The notes under the pieces: generated by a model
What the model was told of the DNA's origin: nothing
The model's database searches: none
The model's input: the letters and a program-made list of their open reading frames with translations, nothing else
Translations under genes and position numbers: made by a program
Assembly (NCBI RefSeq): GCF_000237325.1
Contig: NC_017542.1
Coordinates: forward strand, 1,805,501-1,869,500
Reading direction: 5' to 3'
Origin: Paenibacillus polymyxa M1
Lineage (GTDB): Bacteria; Bacillota; Bacilli; Paenibacillales; Paenibacillaceae
DNA: 64,000 nucleotides
Shown: piece after piece, positions 45,182 through 55,636 of the stretch
Numbering within the stretch: the first letter of the stretch is position 1
Layout of the letters: every line of letters begins with the position of its first letter

Positions 45182-45282
45182 GGAATCGAACAATTCTCCT
45201 TACTTGTTATTTATGCGTGAATTCACACTATAGATTAATTGTATACCAAAAAACAATTTATCTATCAATATTTTATATTTGT

Positions 45283-45325
45283 TTTACAAAACCTAGTCGT
45301 TCGTCTAACATTCTAGGCCTACAAT
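45283..45325 (+). promoter_or_regulatory. PhoP-box promoter of pstS
   Basis: TTTACA at 45283-45288 and CTAACA at 45305-45310 are 22 bases (two turns of 11) apart, followed by a -10 element TACAAT at 45320-45325. This is the arrangement of PhoP-activated promoters in Bacillus. Confidence 0.62.
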
Positions 45326-45387
45326 GTAAAAGTGTTGATGGTCATAAATAAAAAACCGTCACTTAACTAAGGGGAGGACAATAAAAA

Positions 45388-46311
45388 ATGTTGAAAAAAT
45401 GGCCGTTCATTCTGATGACTCTCACCATGGTATTTGCACTTGCAGCTTGCGGATCAGGTAACAATGCTGCACCACAAGGAGACGCTGCTGCAGGAACAGA
45501 CAATAAAGCAGCTGCTGAACTGACAGGTAATATTCTGGCTGTTGGCTCCACTGCACTTCAACCATTGGTAGAGCAAGCGGGACAAAAATTTATGGCTGTC
45601 GATAAATATAAAGGCATTGCAGTTCAAGTGCAGGGTGGCGGTAGCGGTACTGGCTTGACTCAAGTATCCGGTGGACAAGCGGATATCGGTAACTCTGACG
45701 TGTTTGCAAAGGAGAAACTGGAGAGCGGCGCAGAAGAGTTGGTCGATCACCAAGTAGCTGTTGTAGCCATGTCAGCGGTAGCGAATCCTAAAGTAGGCGT
45801 AACAGACCTGAAGAAAGATCAACTGGTACAAATCTTCACAGGTAAAATTACGAACTGGAAAGAAGTTGGTGGTGCAGATCAAAAAATCGTGATCGTGAAC
45901 CGTCCAAGCAGCTCCGGTACTCGTGCAACCTTTGAAAAATATGCGCTGGGACAAAAAACGGAAGATCTGCCAGGCTCCATTCAGGAAGATTCCTCTGGTA
46001 CTGTGAAAAAGCTGATTGCTGAAACACCTGGTGCAATTGGTTACCTGGCTCTGTCCTACATCGACAACACAGTTACTGCTTTGAAGTATGACGGTGTGGA
46101 AGCTAACGTTGAAAATGTAGAACAAGGTAAATATCCAGTGTGGGCATATGAGCATATGTACACCAAGGGTGAACCAAAAGAACATGTAAAAGCATTCTTG
46201 GACTACATTCTGTCTGATGAAATCCAAAAAACAGACGTTGTAGACTTGGGATACATTCCGGTATCAGGTATGCAAGTGAAACGTGATGCTGACGGTAATA
46301 TCACGAAATAA
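45388..46311 (+). CDS. pstS: Phosphate-binding lipoprotein PstS
   Basis: This 307-residue precursor has a lipoprotein signal (MLKKWPFILMTLTMVFALAAC, lipobox L-A-A-C, Cys 21), a Gly/Ala/Asn-rich linker, then the phosphate-binding fold (GSTALQPLVEQAGQ, GGGSGTGLTQV, IGNSDVFA, VNRPSSSGTRATFEKYAL). It captures phosphate outside the cell and delivers it to PstCAB. RBS GGGGAGG fits ATG 45388. Confidence 0.95.
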   Translation: MLKKWPFILMTLTMVFALAACGSGNNAAPQGDAAAGTDNKAAAELTGNILAVGSTALQPLVEQAGQKFMAVDKYKGIAVQVQGGGSGTGLTQVSGGQADIGNSDVFAKEKLESGAEELVDHQVAVVAMSAVANPKVGVTDLKKDQLVQIFTGKITNWKEVGGADQKIVIVNRPSSSGTRATFEKYALGQKTEDLPGSIQEDSSGTVKKLIAETPGAIGYLALSYIDNTVTALKYDGVEANVENVEQGKYPVWAYEHMYTKGEPKEHVKAFLDYILSDEIQKTDVVDLGYIPVSGMQVKRDADGNITK

Positions 46312-46361
46312 GGAGAGCGATCTCCTGTTCGGATGAACGCAGCTAACGCGAGTATATTCAC

Positions 46362-46398
46362 GAAGAAGAGGCGGACTAGCGTCCGGCCTCTATTCTTC
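46362..46398 (+). other. Stem-loop between pstS and pstC
   Basis: AGAGGCGGAC (46367-46376) pairs with GTCCGGCCTCT (46381-46391), extended by GAA/TTC pairs. It has no strong T run. It may protect or partly terminate the pstS message, giving more PstS than PstCAB (inference). Confidence 0.6.
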
Positions 46399-46416
46399 GG
46401 TTAAAGGAGTTACAGT

Positions 46417-47349
46417 ATGGAACCAATTGAAGGGAAGGCATACATGGAACAGAATAAACGATCCCGAGTTATGAAAGAAAGACATTACTGGGAAGAATGG
46501 ACCGGCCGCATCTATACGTCGGTTTGTGTCGTTTTTTTAGTTGCAGTCATTGTCTCCATCGTATATTTTGTTGCCTCCAAAGGTGTAGCTACATTTGCGG
46601 TGAATGGAGTCAGTCTGCGAGAATTTTTCTTTGGAACCAAATGGAGCCCGGATGGCGAGCCCAAGTCCTTCGGCGCGCTTCCGTTCATTACGGGTTCTTT
46701 TGCCGTAACCATATTAGCGGCCTTAATTGCCAGTCCGCTTAGCTTGTGTGCAGCTTTGTTTATGACGGAAATCGTGCCAAAATCGGGTAAACGTATCCTT
46801 CAGCCTGCCATTGAATTATTATCCGGCATTCCGTCGGTTGTCTATGGCTTTGTCGGCTTGACCGTAATCGTCCCACTGCTGAGAAACGTGTTTGGGGGAC
46901 AAGGCATCGGTATTCTCGCAGGTTGCCTTGTGTTGTCAGTTATGATTTTACCGACAATTACGAGTATTATGGCGGATGCGTTGTCTTCTTTGCCGGGAGG
47001 GCTGCGTGAATCCTCTTATGCGTTGGGTGCTACCCGCTGGCAGACGATTGCCCGTGTTATTATTCCGACGTTGCTGCCTGCTCTTTTAACAGGAATTATT
47101 CTCGGTATGGCTCGTGCCTTCGGAGAAGCATTGGCTGTACAGATGGTTATCGGGAATGCTCCGCACATACCGCATTCCTTGCTGGAATCCGCTTCGACCT
47201 TGACCAGCGTCATTACACTTAGCATGGGCAACACAGCGATGGGCTCTGTTCATAACAATGCACTCTGGAGTATGGCGCTTGTTCTTCTGCTCATGACATT
47301 CATTTTCGTGCTGCTGGTTAGGCTGCTTGAAAGGAGAAACCGGGTTTGA
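46417..47349 (+). CDS. pstC: Phosphate ABC transporter permease PstC
   Basis: This 310-residue protein has six hydrophobic segments. The permease loop reads RESSYALGATRWQTIARVIIPTLLPALLTG, and LARAFGEALAVQMVIGN follows. It is one of the two membrane subunits of the phosphate importer. AAAGGAG fits ATG 46417. It ends in ATG-overlapping TGA with pstA. Confidence 0.93.
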   Translation: MEPIEGKAYMEQNKRSRVMKERHYWEEWTGRIYTSVCVVFLVAVIVSIVYFVASKGVATFAVNGVSLREFFFGTKWSPDGEPKSFGALPFITGSFAVTILAALIASPLSLCAALFMTEIVPKSGKRILQPAIELLSGIPSVVYGFVGLTVIVPLLRNVFGGQGIGILAGCLVLSVMILPTITSIMADALSSLPGGLRESSYALGATRWQTIARVIIPTLLPALLTGIILGMARAFGEALAVQMVIGNAPHIPHSLLESASTLTSVITLSMGNTAMGSVHNNALWSMALVLLLMTFIFVLLVRLLERRNRV

Positions 47350-48245
47350 TGAAAGCTAAAACGACCGACAAGATCGCTACATTTGTAATCTGTTTCTTCG
47401 CCTTGTTCATTGTTGCACTTTTGGTGGGATTACTGGGCTTCATTTTGGCCCGCGGAGTTAGCCATATTTCTTTTGATTTTCTAACCAGTGCTCCGCAAAC
47501 GTTACGTGCAGGTGGCGGCATTGGTCCGCAACTATTTAATTCTGTATTTTTGCTAATCTTAACTTTGATTATTACCATTCCAATTGGCTGGGGCGCCGGC
47601 ATTTACATGGCGCAATATGCAAAGCCGGGGAAAATTACGGACTTCATACGACTTGTCGTTGAAGTATTGTCCTCGTTCCCGTCGATCGTCATTGGATTGT
47701 TTGGACTATTACTCATCGTAAATACGTTTGATTTTGGCTTTTCCCTCTTGTCAGGGGCTCTGGCTTTGGCCGTATTCAATCTGCCGCTGATGGTTCGCAC
47801 AACGGAGCAGGCTTTCCGCGCTGTACCGAAGGAGCAAAAGGAAGCCGGACTTGCGCTTGGATTGTCCAAGTGGAAAATCATTACCTCCATTTTGTTGCCA
47901 GCTGCGCTGCCAAGCTTGATTACGGGTACCATCTTGGCCGCAGGCCGCATTTTCGGCGAAGCCGCCGCATTGCTGTTTACAGCAGGGATGAGTACGCCGC
48001 CGCTTGATTTTACCGATTGGAATCCATTGCATGCCAGATCGCCTATTAATCCGATGCGGCCTGCTGAAACATTGGCTGTTCATATTTGGAAGGTCAACAG
48101 TGAAGGTATTGCTCCTGACTCCAAAGATATCGCCGCAGGCGCTTCTGCGGTATTGGTGCTGCTGGTACTGGTCTTCAACTTGAGTGCAAGATGGTTCGGA
48201 AGAGTCGTTTACCGTCGGTTGACAGCTGCCAAACGAATGGATTAG
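47349..48245 (+). CDS. pstA: Phosphate ABC transporter permease PstA
   Basis: This 298-residue protein has about six membrane segments with the permease loop [30 protein letters not shown]. It forms the channel together with PstC. The start ATG 47349 overlaps the pstC stop (TGATG), so translation is coupled. Confidence 0.93.
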   Translation: MKAKTTDKIATFVICFFALFIVALLVGLLGFILARGVSHISFDFLTSAPQTLRAGGGIGPQLFNSVFLLILTLIITIPIGWGAGIYMAQYAKPGKITDFIRLVVEVLSSFPSIVIGLFGLLLIVNTFDFGFSLLSGALALAVFNLPLMVRTTEQAFRAVPKEQKEAGLALGLSKWKIITSILLPAALPSLITGTILAAGRIFGEAAALLFTAGMSTPPLDFTDWNPLHARSPINPMRPAETLAVHIWKVNSEGIAPDSKDIAAGASAVLVLLVLVFNLSARWFGRVVYRRLTAAKRMD

Positions 48246-48261
48246 AAAGGGGATGAGAACA

Positions 48262-49104
48262 ATGGAACATGTGATTACACGAGCGGCAAAAACCGCCACA
48301 CCAGCAACATCCGTTCAGTCTACGCGTTCAGAACAACTTGCGGGGCAAGCGCCACATCCGTTCAGTACTGAGGATTTGAGTATTTATTACGGAAGTTTTG
48401 AGGCCGTGAAAAAAGTAAACTTAGCTTTTCCAGAGCAGACCGTGACCGCCCTGATTGGGCCTTCCGGCTGTGGTAAATCGACTTTTTTGCGTTCCCTTAA
48501 CCGAATGAATGATGAGATTGCGTCTTCATCGACAACGGGACATATTTGGATGGACGGACAGGATTTGACCGCGCCAGAGACGGACGTGATCAAGCTGCGT
48601 CAGCAAATTGGCATGGTGTGGCAGCGGCCTAACCCTTTTTACAAATCGATTTATAATAACATTGCCTTCGGTCCTAAATACCGGGGAGTGCGTAAAAAGA
48701 AGCAGCTTGATGAAATCGTCGAAAGCAGCCTGCGTAAGGCGGCATTATGGGATGAGGTCAAGGATCGTCTTCACGATTCCGCTCTTGCTCTGTCTGGCGG
48801 GCAACAGCAGCGGCTTTGTATTGCACGTGCACTTTCTGTCCAACCGAAAATTCTGTTGCTTGACGAGCCAGCTTCCGCGCTGGACCCTGTGTCTACAGGC
48901 AAGGTGGAAGAGCTTATTACCGAATTGAAAAAAGAACTGCGCATCGTTATTGTGACGCACAATATGCAGCAGGCTGCACGGATTTCCGATTATACGGCTT
49001 ATTTTTATGTCGGAAGTTTGGTTGAACATGGGAAAACAAATGATATTTTCACCAATCCTGAAAACGAGTTGACTCAAGAATACATCATGGGTCGCTTTGG
49101 ATAA
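48262..49104 (+). CDS. pstB: Phosphate ABC transporter ATP-binding protein PstB (first copy)
   Basis: This protein of about 280 residues has Walker [10 protein letters not shown], the Q-loop in MVWQRPNPF, the signature [15 protein letters not shown], Walker [14 protein letters not shown] and the switch His in VTHNMQQ. It powers the phosphate importer. An N-terminal extension of about 30 residues is Ala/Thr-rich. AAAGGGG is too near ATG 48253, so the ATG at 48262 is used. A second pstB lies at 62626. Confidence 0.94.
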   Translation: MEHVITRAAKTATPATSVQSTRSEQLAGQAPHPFSTEDLSIYYGSFEAVKKVNLAFPEQTVTALIGPSGCGKSTFLRSLNRMNDEIASSSTTGHIWMDGQDLTAPETDVIKLRQQIGMVWQRPNPFYKSIYNNIAFGPKYRGVRKKKQLDEIVESSLRKAALWDEVKDRLHDSALALSGGQQQRLCIARALSVQPKILLLDEPASALDPVSTGKVEELITELKKELRIVIVTHNMQQAARISDYTAYFYVGSLVEHGKTNDIFTNPENELTQEYIMGRFG

Positions 49105-49143
49105 GCCGTGCAGTTTGGCGACTTGTTATATATATGAAACATA

Positions 49144-49187
49144 AAAAAACATCTTACTAATCTAGTATTGGTAAGATGTTTTTTTTA
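49144..49187 (+). terminator. Terminator of the pst operon
   Basis: AAACATCTTAC (49147-49157) pairs with GTAAGATGTTT (49171-49181), followed by T's. Confidence 0.85.
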
Positions 49188-49314
49188 TGTTAGTTTAGTA
49201 AACTATTACATTTGTATATAATAAAATATATTGATTATTTGGTTATATTTTCATATAATACATGTGTTTAATAGTTCTTGTAATGCCACAATCCAATTAA
49301 AGGAGAGGTTTGCA

Positions 49315-50523
49315 ATGAGATTTAACGTTAAAAAATCTGTCAAATGGATTGCTTTTTCTGGAATGGCTATTACCCTAACAACTGGACTTGTCAGCCCTTC
49401 ATGGGCAGCAGCTGAGCAGAATTTGACTGATGCAGGTACGAGTGTTACCCAGGCCGTGTACAATGATGCAAACGTTTACAAAAATGCTGTTGTTCCATTG
49501 GCTAGTGTGAATGTGAGTAGTTTGCTGGACAAGTATCGTGATTTTAGTAAATTTTCTACAGGGAATACATCCAAGGACACTACGCTTGCCTTGAATATTG
49601 TATCGTGGCAATTGCCGCATGGTGGATTCTTCAAAGCGATGGAAAAAAATTATAAATCCAAATGGGATGGCAAGGCAGCTCGCTCTACATGGAAGAGCAA
49701 GGATGGTGTTGAACTCGGAACGTTTGATAACGAGGCCACGACAACCGAGATCCGCTTTTTAGCGGATGTATACAAAAAAACCAAAAACAAAGACATTAAG
49801 ACCAGTGTACAAAAAGCAATTGATTTTGTATTAACCTCTCAATATTCCTCCGGTGCTTGGCCGCAGGTATATCCTAAACGTGGTAATTATTCTGATGCCG
49901 CAACCTACAACGATGATGCAATGGTTAGAGTGATGGTACTGGCAGATGACATTGTAAACAAAAGGCAGCCGTTTGATAGCGATATTCTTGACAATACATA
50001 TCGCTCCAGACTTCAGCAGGCTCTGAATAAAGGCGTACAGTACACAATTAAAGCTCAAATTGTAAACAATGGCACACCGACAATTTGGGGAGCACAGCAT
50101 GATCCGGTTACTTATGAATCTGTACCTGCGCGAGCATTCGAGCTTGCTTCCAAAACAACTACGGAATCGGTAGGCATTACAGCCTTCTTGATGTCTCAAC
50201 CGCAGACGGCTGAGGTGAAAAAGGCTGCTCAGAGTGCCTTGAAATGGTTTGATATGAATCGGATCGACGGTATGAAATACAACCGTCAAGGTCCGGAGTT
50301 TTTCCAAAAGGATGCATCAAGCGTGATGTGGTATCGTTTCTACAATGTGGAGGACAATAAGTATTTCTTCTCAGACCGAGATGGCAAAAAGTATACGGAC
50401 ATCATGAAAATTAGTGAAGAAAGACGACTCGGTTACGCCTGGGCGGGAAGTCAAGCGAAGAGCTTACTGAAACTGGCTTCGGAAAGTGGATATTATAAAC
50501 TGTCCAAGCCGTTGCCACAATAA
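49315..50523 (+). CDS. pelA: Secreted PL10-family pectate lyase
   Basis: This 402-residue precursor has a cleavable signal peptide (KKSVKWIAFSGMAITLTTG, cut after AAA near residue 34) and a PL10 pectate lyase domain: LNIVSWQLPHGGFFKAM, TFDNEATTTEIRFLADVY, SGAWPQVYP, TYNDDAMVRV and SQAKSLLKLA. It cleaves polygalacturonate by beta-elimination, with calcium. RBS AAGGAGAGG fits ATG 49315. It lies between two terminators, so it is monocistronic. An AT-rich promoter region with TATAAT-like boxes near 49217 precedes it. Confidence 0.9.
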   Translation: MRFNVKKSVKWIAFSGMAITLTTGLVSPSWAAAEQNLTDAGTSVTQAVYNDANVYKNAVVPLASVNVSSLLDKYRDFSKFSTGNTSKDTTLALNIVSWQLPHGGFFKAMEKNYKSKWDGKAARSTWKSKDGVELGTFDNEATTTEIRFLADVYKKTKNKDIKTSVQKAIDFVLTSQYSSGAWPQVYPKRGNYSDAATYNDDAMVRVMVLADDIVNKRQPFDSDILDNTYRSRLQQALNKGVQYTIKAQIVNNGTPTIWGAQHDPVTYESVPARAFELASKTTTESVGITAFLMSQPQTAEVKKAAQSALKWFDMNRIDGMKYNRQGPEFFQKDASSVMWYRFYNVEDNKYFFSDRDGKKYTDIMKISEERRLGYAWAGSQAKSLLKLASESGYYKLSKPLPQ

Positions 50524-50548
50524 TAAAGCCATCATTGTAAATGCTTTG

Positions 50549-50585
50549 AGAGGGGGGGGCCGTATGGTTCGGCCCTCTTTTTGTT
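50549..50585 (+). terminator. Terminator after the pectate lyase
   Basis: A G-rich arm, AGAGGGGGGGGCC, pairs with GGCCCTCT around 50571-50578, then TTTTT. Confidence 0.8.
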
Positions 50586-50659
50586 CCCAGGCGGTAAATA
50601 TGGTTTAATGGAGAGAGGGCAAAATAGAGATAAAGATGCACAAAGATAGGAGAGCTTGT

Positions 50660-51178
50660 ATGACTCAAGAGGAGAAACAAACGCAACTACGATGGTATGG
50701 CGCACCTCTACGTGTCCGTTATCAGGAAAGCGACCAGATGGGGGTCGTGTATCATGCGAATTATTTAAACTGGTTTGAGATCGGGCGTACGGAAATGATC
50801 CGGCAGGCAGGCTTTAACTACCGGAGTATGGAAGATCGGGGAGTTTTGCTGCCAGTTATTGAAATCAATGCGAAATATGCGAGTCCTGCTCGATATGATG
50901 ATTTAGTTACTATTTATACCGCTATTACGGACTTCTCCAGACTACGTTTGAACTATACTTATGAGGTTCGACGGGTAACGGAGGAGGAGCACCAAAAGAA
51001 TGTGGGAAAGGTATGGACAGAGGCTGACACGCTGCCGGGAGAACTGCTGGTCACAGGAACGACACGACATGTGTGGCTGAATACCGACTGGAAGCCCGTT
51101 CGGCTTGATCAGGCACTGCCTGAGTTGTACACTGCGTTAAGGTCTGCTTTTACAGGCGGGGAGGGACAGAAGTCATGA
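50660..51178 (+). CDS. Acyl-CoA thioesterase (YbgC/4HBT hot-dog family)
   Basis: This protein of about 172 residues has the hot-dog motif RYQESDQMGVVYHANYLNWFEIGRTEMIR (Asp of the 4HBT/YbgC active site), LLPVIEINAKYASPARYDD and LNYTYEVRR. It hydrolyses acyl-CoA thioesters. ATG 50660 follows GGAGAG. The stop overlaps the fxsA start. Confidence 0.88.
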   Translation: MTQEEKQTQLRWYGAPLRVRYQESDQMGVVYHANYLNWFEIGRTEMIRQAGFNYRSMEDRGVLLPVIEINAKYASPARYDDLVTIYTAITDFSRLRLNYTYEVRRVTEEEHQKNVGKVWTEADTLPGELLVTGTTRHVWLNTDWKPVRLDQALPELYTALRSAFTGGEGQKS

Positions 51179-51573
51179 TGATGCGTAAACGTCTGTGGCT
51201 GTTGCTGCTGCTCATTCCTTTAGCGGAGCTGTACGGGTTTATATGGGTAAGTCACTGGATTGGAGCGGGGAAAACTATTCTGCTCATTATTCTGACGACC
51301 TTGATTGGCGCTGCCATGATGCAATTTGAAGGCCGAAAGGTGATTGCCGATGCCAAAAATGAAATGAATCGGGGGCAAATGCCCGGCCGTAAAATGCTGG
51401 ATGGATTATGTGTGTTTTTCGGCGGGAGCTTGCTGCTTATCCCTGGATTTATAACGGATATTATTGGTTTTACGTTGGTGTTTCCTTTAACACGAGTATT
51501 GTACCGACGTTTTTTATTAAAGTGGCTGGAGAAAAAAATGAAAAACGGCAGTATTACGTTTCGACGGTTTTGA
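51175..51573 (+). CDS. fxsA: FxsA family membrane protein
   Basis: This 132-residue protein has three to four membrane segments: LLLIPLAELYGFIWVSHWIGAG, a cytosolic helix with QFEGRKVIADAKNEMNRGQMP and GGSLLLIPGFITDIIGFTLVFPL. FxsA overproduction relieves phage T7 exclusion in E. coli; the normal role is unknown. It overlaps the thioesterase stop by 4 bases. Confidence 0.87.
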   Translation: MMMRKRLWLLLLLIPLAELYGFIWVSHWIGAGKTILLIILTTLIGAAMMQFEGRKVIADAKNEMNRGQMPGRKMLDGLCVFFGGSLLLIPGFITDIIGFTLVFPLTRVLYRRFLLKWLEKKMKNGSITFRRF

Positions 51574-51601
51574 CTGAGCTGCCGTTATCCCCTATCTATG
51601 A

Positions 51602-52720
51602 CTAACGGACTCTTCCAGCAAGAATATAGTTGCGCAAGTCCTGAATGACATTTGCGCGATTGAGTGCATCGAGGACGATGAGTGATACAGGCCCGATAAT
51701 GAGTCCTAAAGCGCCAAACAGCTTGAGCCCGATGAACATACCGATGAGGGTGGGAAGCGGGTTCAATCCCACGCTGCTGGCCAGCACCTTAGGCTCCACG
51801 ATCTGCCGTCCAATCAACAGGATGGCATATAGGATCGACAATCCAACCCCTAGTGCTAAATTCCCTGACATATACGCATACAGTATCCACGGAATCATCA
51901 CAATGCCAACCCCTAAATAAGGTAACAAATCCACCAGCCCGATCATCAAACCGATAGTAAAGGCCGATTCCACACGCAAGATGAACAGCCCAATGATAAC
52001 CGTTAATGCCGTAATGGAAATGATAATAAACTGTGCACGCAAATAGCCGTACAATGCTTTACGCAGATCGTGCCAAATATCTGACAATGGTTTGCGGATC
52101 GTATCTGGAACCGTATTCGAAAGTATCCGATAATGTCGATCCCAATCCTTACTAATAAAAAAGGCCGATAATACAATAACCATAAGCACAGCTCCCATAT
52201 TAGGCAGAGAGGTTAGTAAATTCAAAACCCCATTAAAAAATTGACCAACTAGCGTAGTAACAGCCGAACTGACGGTTTGAGTCGTTTTATCAATATTGCT
52301 GTTGATGGTGTGTTGGTAATCGGGATTATCCCGAATAAAATGGTTGATTTCAATAATTATATTTTGGATCAAATCGCTTTGAGTCCAATCAATAAACAGG
52401 CTTTTAAAACGCTCGATATGCCCGTCAAAAGTCATGGCCAGCTTAATCACTTCTCGAACCATGCGGGTGATTGCAGCAGACAGGATGATTGCGATTCCGC
52501 CTAAATATACAAATAATGAGACCGTGACAGCTGCCCAACGCGGCATACGAGCCTTGTTATGCAAAAAAACGACCAGTGGGTTCATAGCATAGGCCACAAG
52601 CCAGGCGAATAGGAAAGGATAAACGAGAGGGAACAGCACATATATGCCCAGCAACAGAGCTACAATCACGATTACGACCCATAGAGCACGTAATATGCGA
52701 TTCAGGATTAACCGGCTCAA
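51602..52720 (-). CDS. ytvI: Sporulation integral membrane protein YtvI (AI-2E family)
   Basis: This 372-residue protein has about seven to eight membrane segments, the AI-2E/YtvI pattern (YVLFPLVYPFLFAWLVAYAMNPLV, ILYAYMSGNLALGVGLSILYAILLIGRQIVEPKVLASSVGLNPLPTLIG-like C-terminal region) and a long external loop (about 95-175). It is involved in sporulation in Bacillus. It is convergent with fxsA. Confidence 0.9.
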   Translation of the reverse strand: MSRLILNRILRALWVVIVIVALLLGIYVLFPLVYPFLFAWLVAYAMNPLVVFLHNKARMPRWAAVTVSLFVYLGGIAIILSAAITRMVREVIKLAMTFDGHIERFKSLFIDWTQSDLIQNIIIEINHFIRDNPDYQHTINSNIDKTTQTVSSAVTTLVGQFFNGVLNLLTSLPNMGAVLMVIVLSAFFISKDWDRHYRILSNTVPDTIRKPLSDIWHDLRKALYGYLRAQFIIISITALTVIIGLFILRVESAFTIGLMIGLVDLLPYLGVGIVMIPWILYAYMSGNLALGVGLSILYAILLIGRQIVEPKVLASSVGLNPLPTLIGMFIGLKLFGALGLIIGPVSLIVLDALNRANVIQDLRNYILAGRVR

Positions 52721-53064
52721 GCGCTCACGACTCCTTTCTTTTCGATGGTGTCCCTTAAAATCAGTGCTCTACTATACTTATGCGGGGAGAGGGTAAGACA
52801 AGACCTATGTAAAAAAGTGCAAATGAGCTCATATTTTTTGTAAGGGGTTTCAAAAATTTCTTTATAGAAGCGATAAAACATTTGAATGTGTTGGAATAGC
52901 CCTCAATGTTCACATAAACGACAAAATCCAGTATAGTGAAAGAAGGTTTAAATATTGACATATGGCGTTAACATTACTCAGCTATTTAAAAGACATATCT
53001 TACTTTTGAAAATGTTTACATTGCAAGTCCGTTCACAATGTTTTTACAAAGGAGAGATGTAACG
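52721..53064. promoter_or_regulatory. Intergenic region upstream of citZ with a cre-like site
   Basis: These 344 AT-rich bases lie between divergent ytvI and citZ. At 53007-53020 is TGAAAATGTTTACA, one base from the CcpA cre consensus TGWAANCGNTNWCA. B. subtilis citZ is catabolite-repressed through cre sites. A TTGACA at 52955-52960 is a possible -35, without a good -10 at the right distance. Confidence 0.5.
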
Positions 53065-54177
53065 ATGACGGCGACCAAAGGTCTGGAAGGGATCGTAGCG
53101 ACCACTTCCTCCATAAGCTCTATCGTAGATGGCGTTCTCACGTACCGGGGTTATAACATTGATGATTTGGCTGTTAACGCCGATTTTGAAGAGGTAGCTT
53201 ATTTGTTGTGGTTTGGAAAATTACCTGACCAAGAACAATTGCAAGAGCTTCGCAGCCAGTTAAGCGACTATGCTGCTATTCCGGATGAAATTATTACTCA
53301 ATTAAAGTTATACCCGAAAGAATTGAGCACGATGGCTGCCTTGAGGTCAGCTGTATCGTCTCTTGCTTTGTATGACCCAGAGGCGGATGATATGTCAAGA
53401 GAGTCCAATGTGACTAAAACCGTCAAGCTTCAGGCGCAATTGCCCACAATTGTGGCAGCCATAGCACGTATACGCGAAGGCTTGGAACCAATTGCGCCTA
53501 AAAAAGGTGTTTCTATTGCTGAAAACTTTTTGTATCAGCTGACTGGCAGGGATCCGGAGGAGACGGCTATTAAAGCGTTCAATCAGGCTCTCGTGCTGCA
53601 TGCCGATCATGAATTGAATGCTTCGACCTTTGCTGCGCGTGTTACGGTAGCCACTTTATCAGATATTTATTCCGGGATCACGTCTGCCATCGGGGCCTTA
53701 AAAGGACCGTTGCATGGTGGAGCCAATGAGGCTGTTGCCAAAACGTTGGAGGAGATTGGCGGTCTGGATCAGGTGGACTCCTATATTCAGGCCAAACTGG
53801 ATAACCGCGAAAAAATTATGGGCTTCGGACATCGTGTCTATAAAAACGGTGATCCGCGTGCCAAGCATTTGCACAAAATGTCCCGCGAACTGGGAGAAAT
53901 GAACGGCGACACTACGTTGTTTGATATGTCAGTTCGAATTGAAAGTATTGTAACAGGGCAAAAAGGCTTGAAACCGAATGTGGATTTTTATTCTGCTTCC
54001 GTATATACCCAGCTGGGTATTAAGAGGGATTTGTTTACTCCTATCTTTGCTATGAGCCGTGTATCGGGGTGGACTGCACATATTTTAGAGCAGTATGAAA
54101 ATAACCGTTTGATTCGTCCTCGTGCCGAATACACAGGCCCAATGGATCAAAAATATGTGTCACCAGAGTTGCGCTAA
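53065..54177 (+). CDS. citZ: Citrate synthase
   Basis: This 370-residue enzyme has the catalytic set LHGGANEAV (His), MGFGHRVYK (His) and KPNVDFYSASVY (Asp). It condenses acetyl-CoA and oxaloacetate. It starts MTATKG after AAAGGAGAG, so ATG 53065 is used rather than 53038. It leads the citZ-icd-mdh cluster. Confidence 0.95.
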   Translation: MTATKGLEGIVATTSSISSIVDGVLTYRGYNIDDLAVNADFEEVAYLLWFGKLPDQEQLQELRSQLSDYAAIPDEIITQLKLYPKELSTMAALRSAVSSLALYDPEADDMSRESNVTKTVKLQAQLPTIVAAIARIREGLEPIAPKKGVSIAENFLYQLTGRDPEETAIKAFNQALVLHADHELNASTFAARVTVATLSDIYSGITSAIGALKGPLHGGANEAVAKTLEEIGGLDQVDSYIQAKLDNREKIMGFGHRVYKNGDPRAKHLHKMSRELGEMNGDTTLFDMSVRIESIVTGQKGLKPNVDFYSASVYTQLGIKRDLFTPIFAMSRVSGWTAHILEQYENNRLIRPRAEYTGPMDQKYVSPELR

Positions 54178-54324
54178 CCTTTGGAGGAAGATTGAGGTTG
54201 TATACCCTGAATTTAAAAAATAAGGTACAATAGAAGGGTCGGCGAGAGATGTAATTTTTTGTCTATGATAAAGATCATGTCTTTCGTCCTGTACCCATTC
54301 ATATCTGAGGAGGAAAAGGAACTT

Positions 54325-55620
54325 ATGGCGAAATTTGAAAAGTTTGAGCTCCCAACTGAAGGCGAAAAAATTACGATTGATAACGGTCAACTGCAGGTTC
54401 CAAACCATCCGGTCATTCCGTTTATCGAAGGTGACGGCACAGGTCGCGACATCTGGAAAGCTTCCAAGCGCGTACTGGACGCAGCTGTAGAAAAAGCATA
54501 TAACGGCACGAAAAAGATTGCCTGGTATGAAGTATTCGCTGGTGAGAAAGCTTTCAATACATACGGCGAGTGGCTCCCTAACGATACGTTGGAAGCCATC
54601 CGTGAGTATATTGTAGCCATTAAAGGTCCACTTACGACACCTATTGGCGGTGGTATCCGTTCATTGAATGTGGCATTGCGCCAAGAACTGGATTTATACG
54701 TATGTCTGCGTCCTGTTCGTTACTTTAACGGTGTCCCGTCTCCAGTAAAACGTCCTGAGTTGGTGGACATGGTCATTTTCCGTGAGAACACAGAAGATAT
54801 CTACGCAGGGATCGAATATGCCGAAGGGTCCGAAGACGTGAAAAAGGTGATTCAGTTCCTTCAGCAAGAGCTGGACGTGAATAAAATCCGTTTCCCTGAA
54901 ACTTCAGGAATTGGGATCAAGCCAGTGTCTTCCGAGGGTTCAAAGCGTCTGGTACGGGCAGCTATTCAGTATGCTGTTGACCACGGACGCAAGAGTGTAA
55001 CGCTCGTACACAAAGGTAACATTATGAAATTTACCGAAGGTGCCTTCAAGAACTGGGGCTATGAAGTAGCCGAGCAAGAATTTGCAGATAAAGTATTTAC
55101 TTGGGCCCAGTATGATGTCATCAAGGAAAAAGAAGGTGAGGATGCGGCAAATGCAGCTCAAAAAGCAGCTGAAGATGCGGGCAAAATCATTATCAAGGAT
55201 GCGATTGCTGATATTGCACTTCAGCAGGTGCTGACTCGTCCTTCTGAATTTGATGTCATTGCTACGCTGAACCTGAACGGGGACTATCTGTCCGATGCTC
55301 TTGCTGCTCAAGTTGGTGGAATTGGTATCGCGCCAGGTGCAAACATTAACTATGTAACCGGGCATGCTATCTTTGAAGCTACACATGGTACAGCTCCAAA
55401 ATATGCTGACAAAGACGTAGTGAACCCAGGTTCCGTAATTCTGTCCGGCGTCATGCTGCTAGAACACTTGGGTTGGAAAGAAGCAGCTGACCTGATTTAC
55501 AAAGGACTGGAGACGTCCATTAATAAGAAGATTGTAACTTATGACTTTGCCCGTCTGATGGATGGTGCTACACAGGTGAAATGCTCCGAGTTCGCGGATA
55601 CCATTATTAGTAACCTGTAA
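54325..55620 (+). CDS. icd: Isocitrate dehydrogenase (NADP-dependent type)
   Basis: This 431-residue enzyme has [15 protein letters not shown], the substrate-binding [30 protein letters not shown] and [21 protein letters not shown]. It converts isocitrate to 2-oxoglutarate. It starts at ATG 54325 after GAGGAAAAGG. The 147-base gap after citZ contains TACAAT (54226-54231), which may be a -10 of its own promoter. Confidence 0.95.
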   Translation: MAKFEKFELPTEGEKITIDNGQLQVPNHPVIPFIEGDGTGRDIWKASKRVLDAAVEKAYNGTKKIAWYEVFAGEKAFNTYGEWLPNDTLEAIREYIVAIKGPLTTPIGGGIRSLNVALRQELDLYVCLRPVRYFNGVPSPVKRPELVDMVIFRENTEDIYAGIEYAEGSEDVKKVIQFLQQELDVNKIRFPETSGIGIKPVSSEGSKRLVRAAIQYAVDHGRKSVTLVHKGNIMKFTEGAFKNWGYEVAEQEFADKVFTWAQYDVIKEKEGEDAANAAQKAAEDAGKIIIKDAIADIALQQVLTRPSEFDVIATLNLNGDYLSDALAAQVGGIGIAPGANINYVTGHAIFEATHGTAPKYADKDVVNPGSVILSGVMLLEHLGWKEAADLIYKGLETSINKKIVTYDFARLMDGATQVKCSEFADTIISNL

Positions 55621-55636
55621 GGAAGGGGAATACTAC

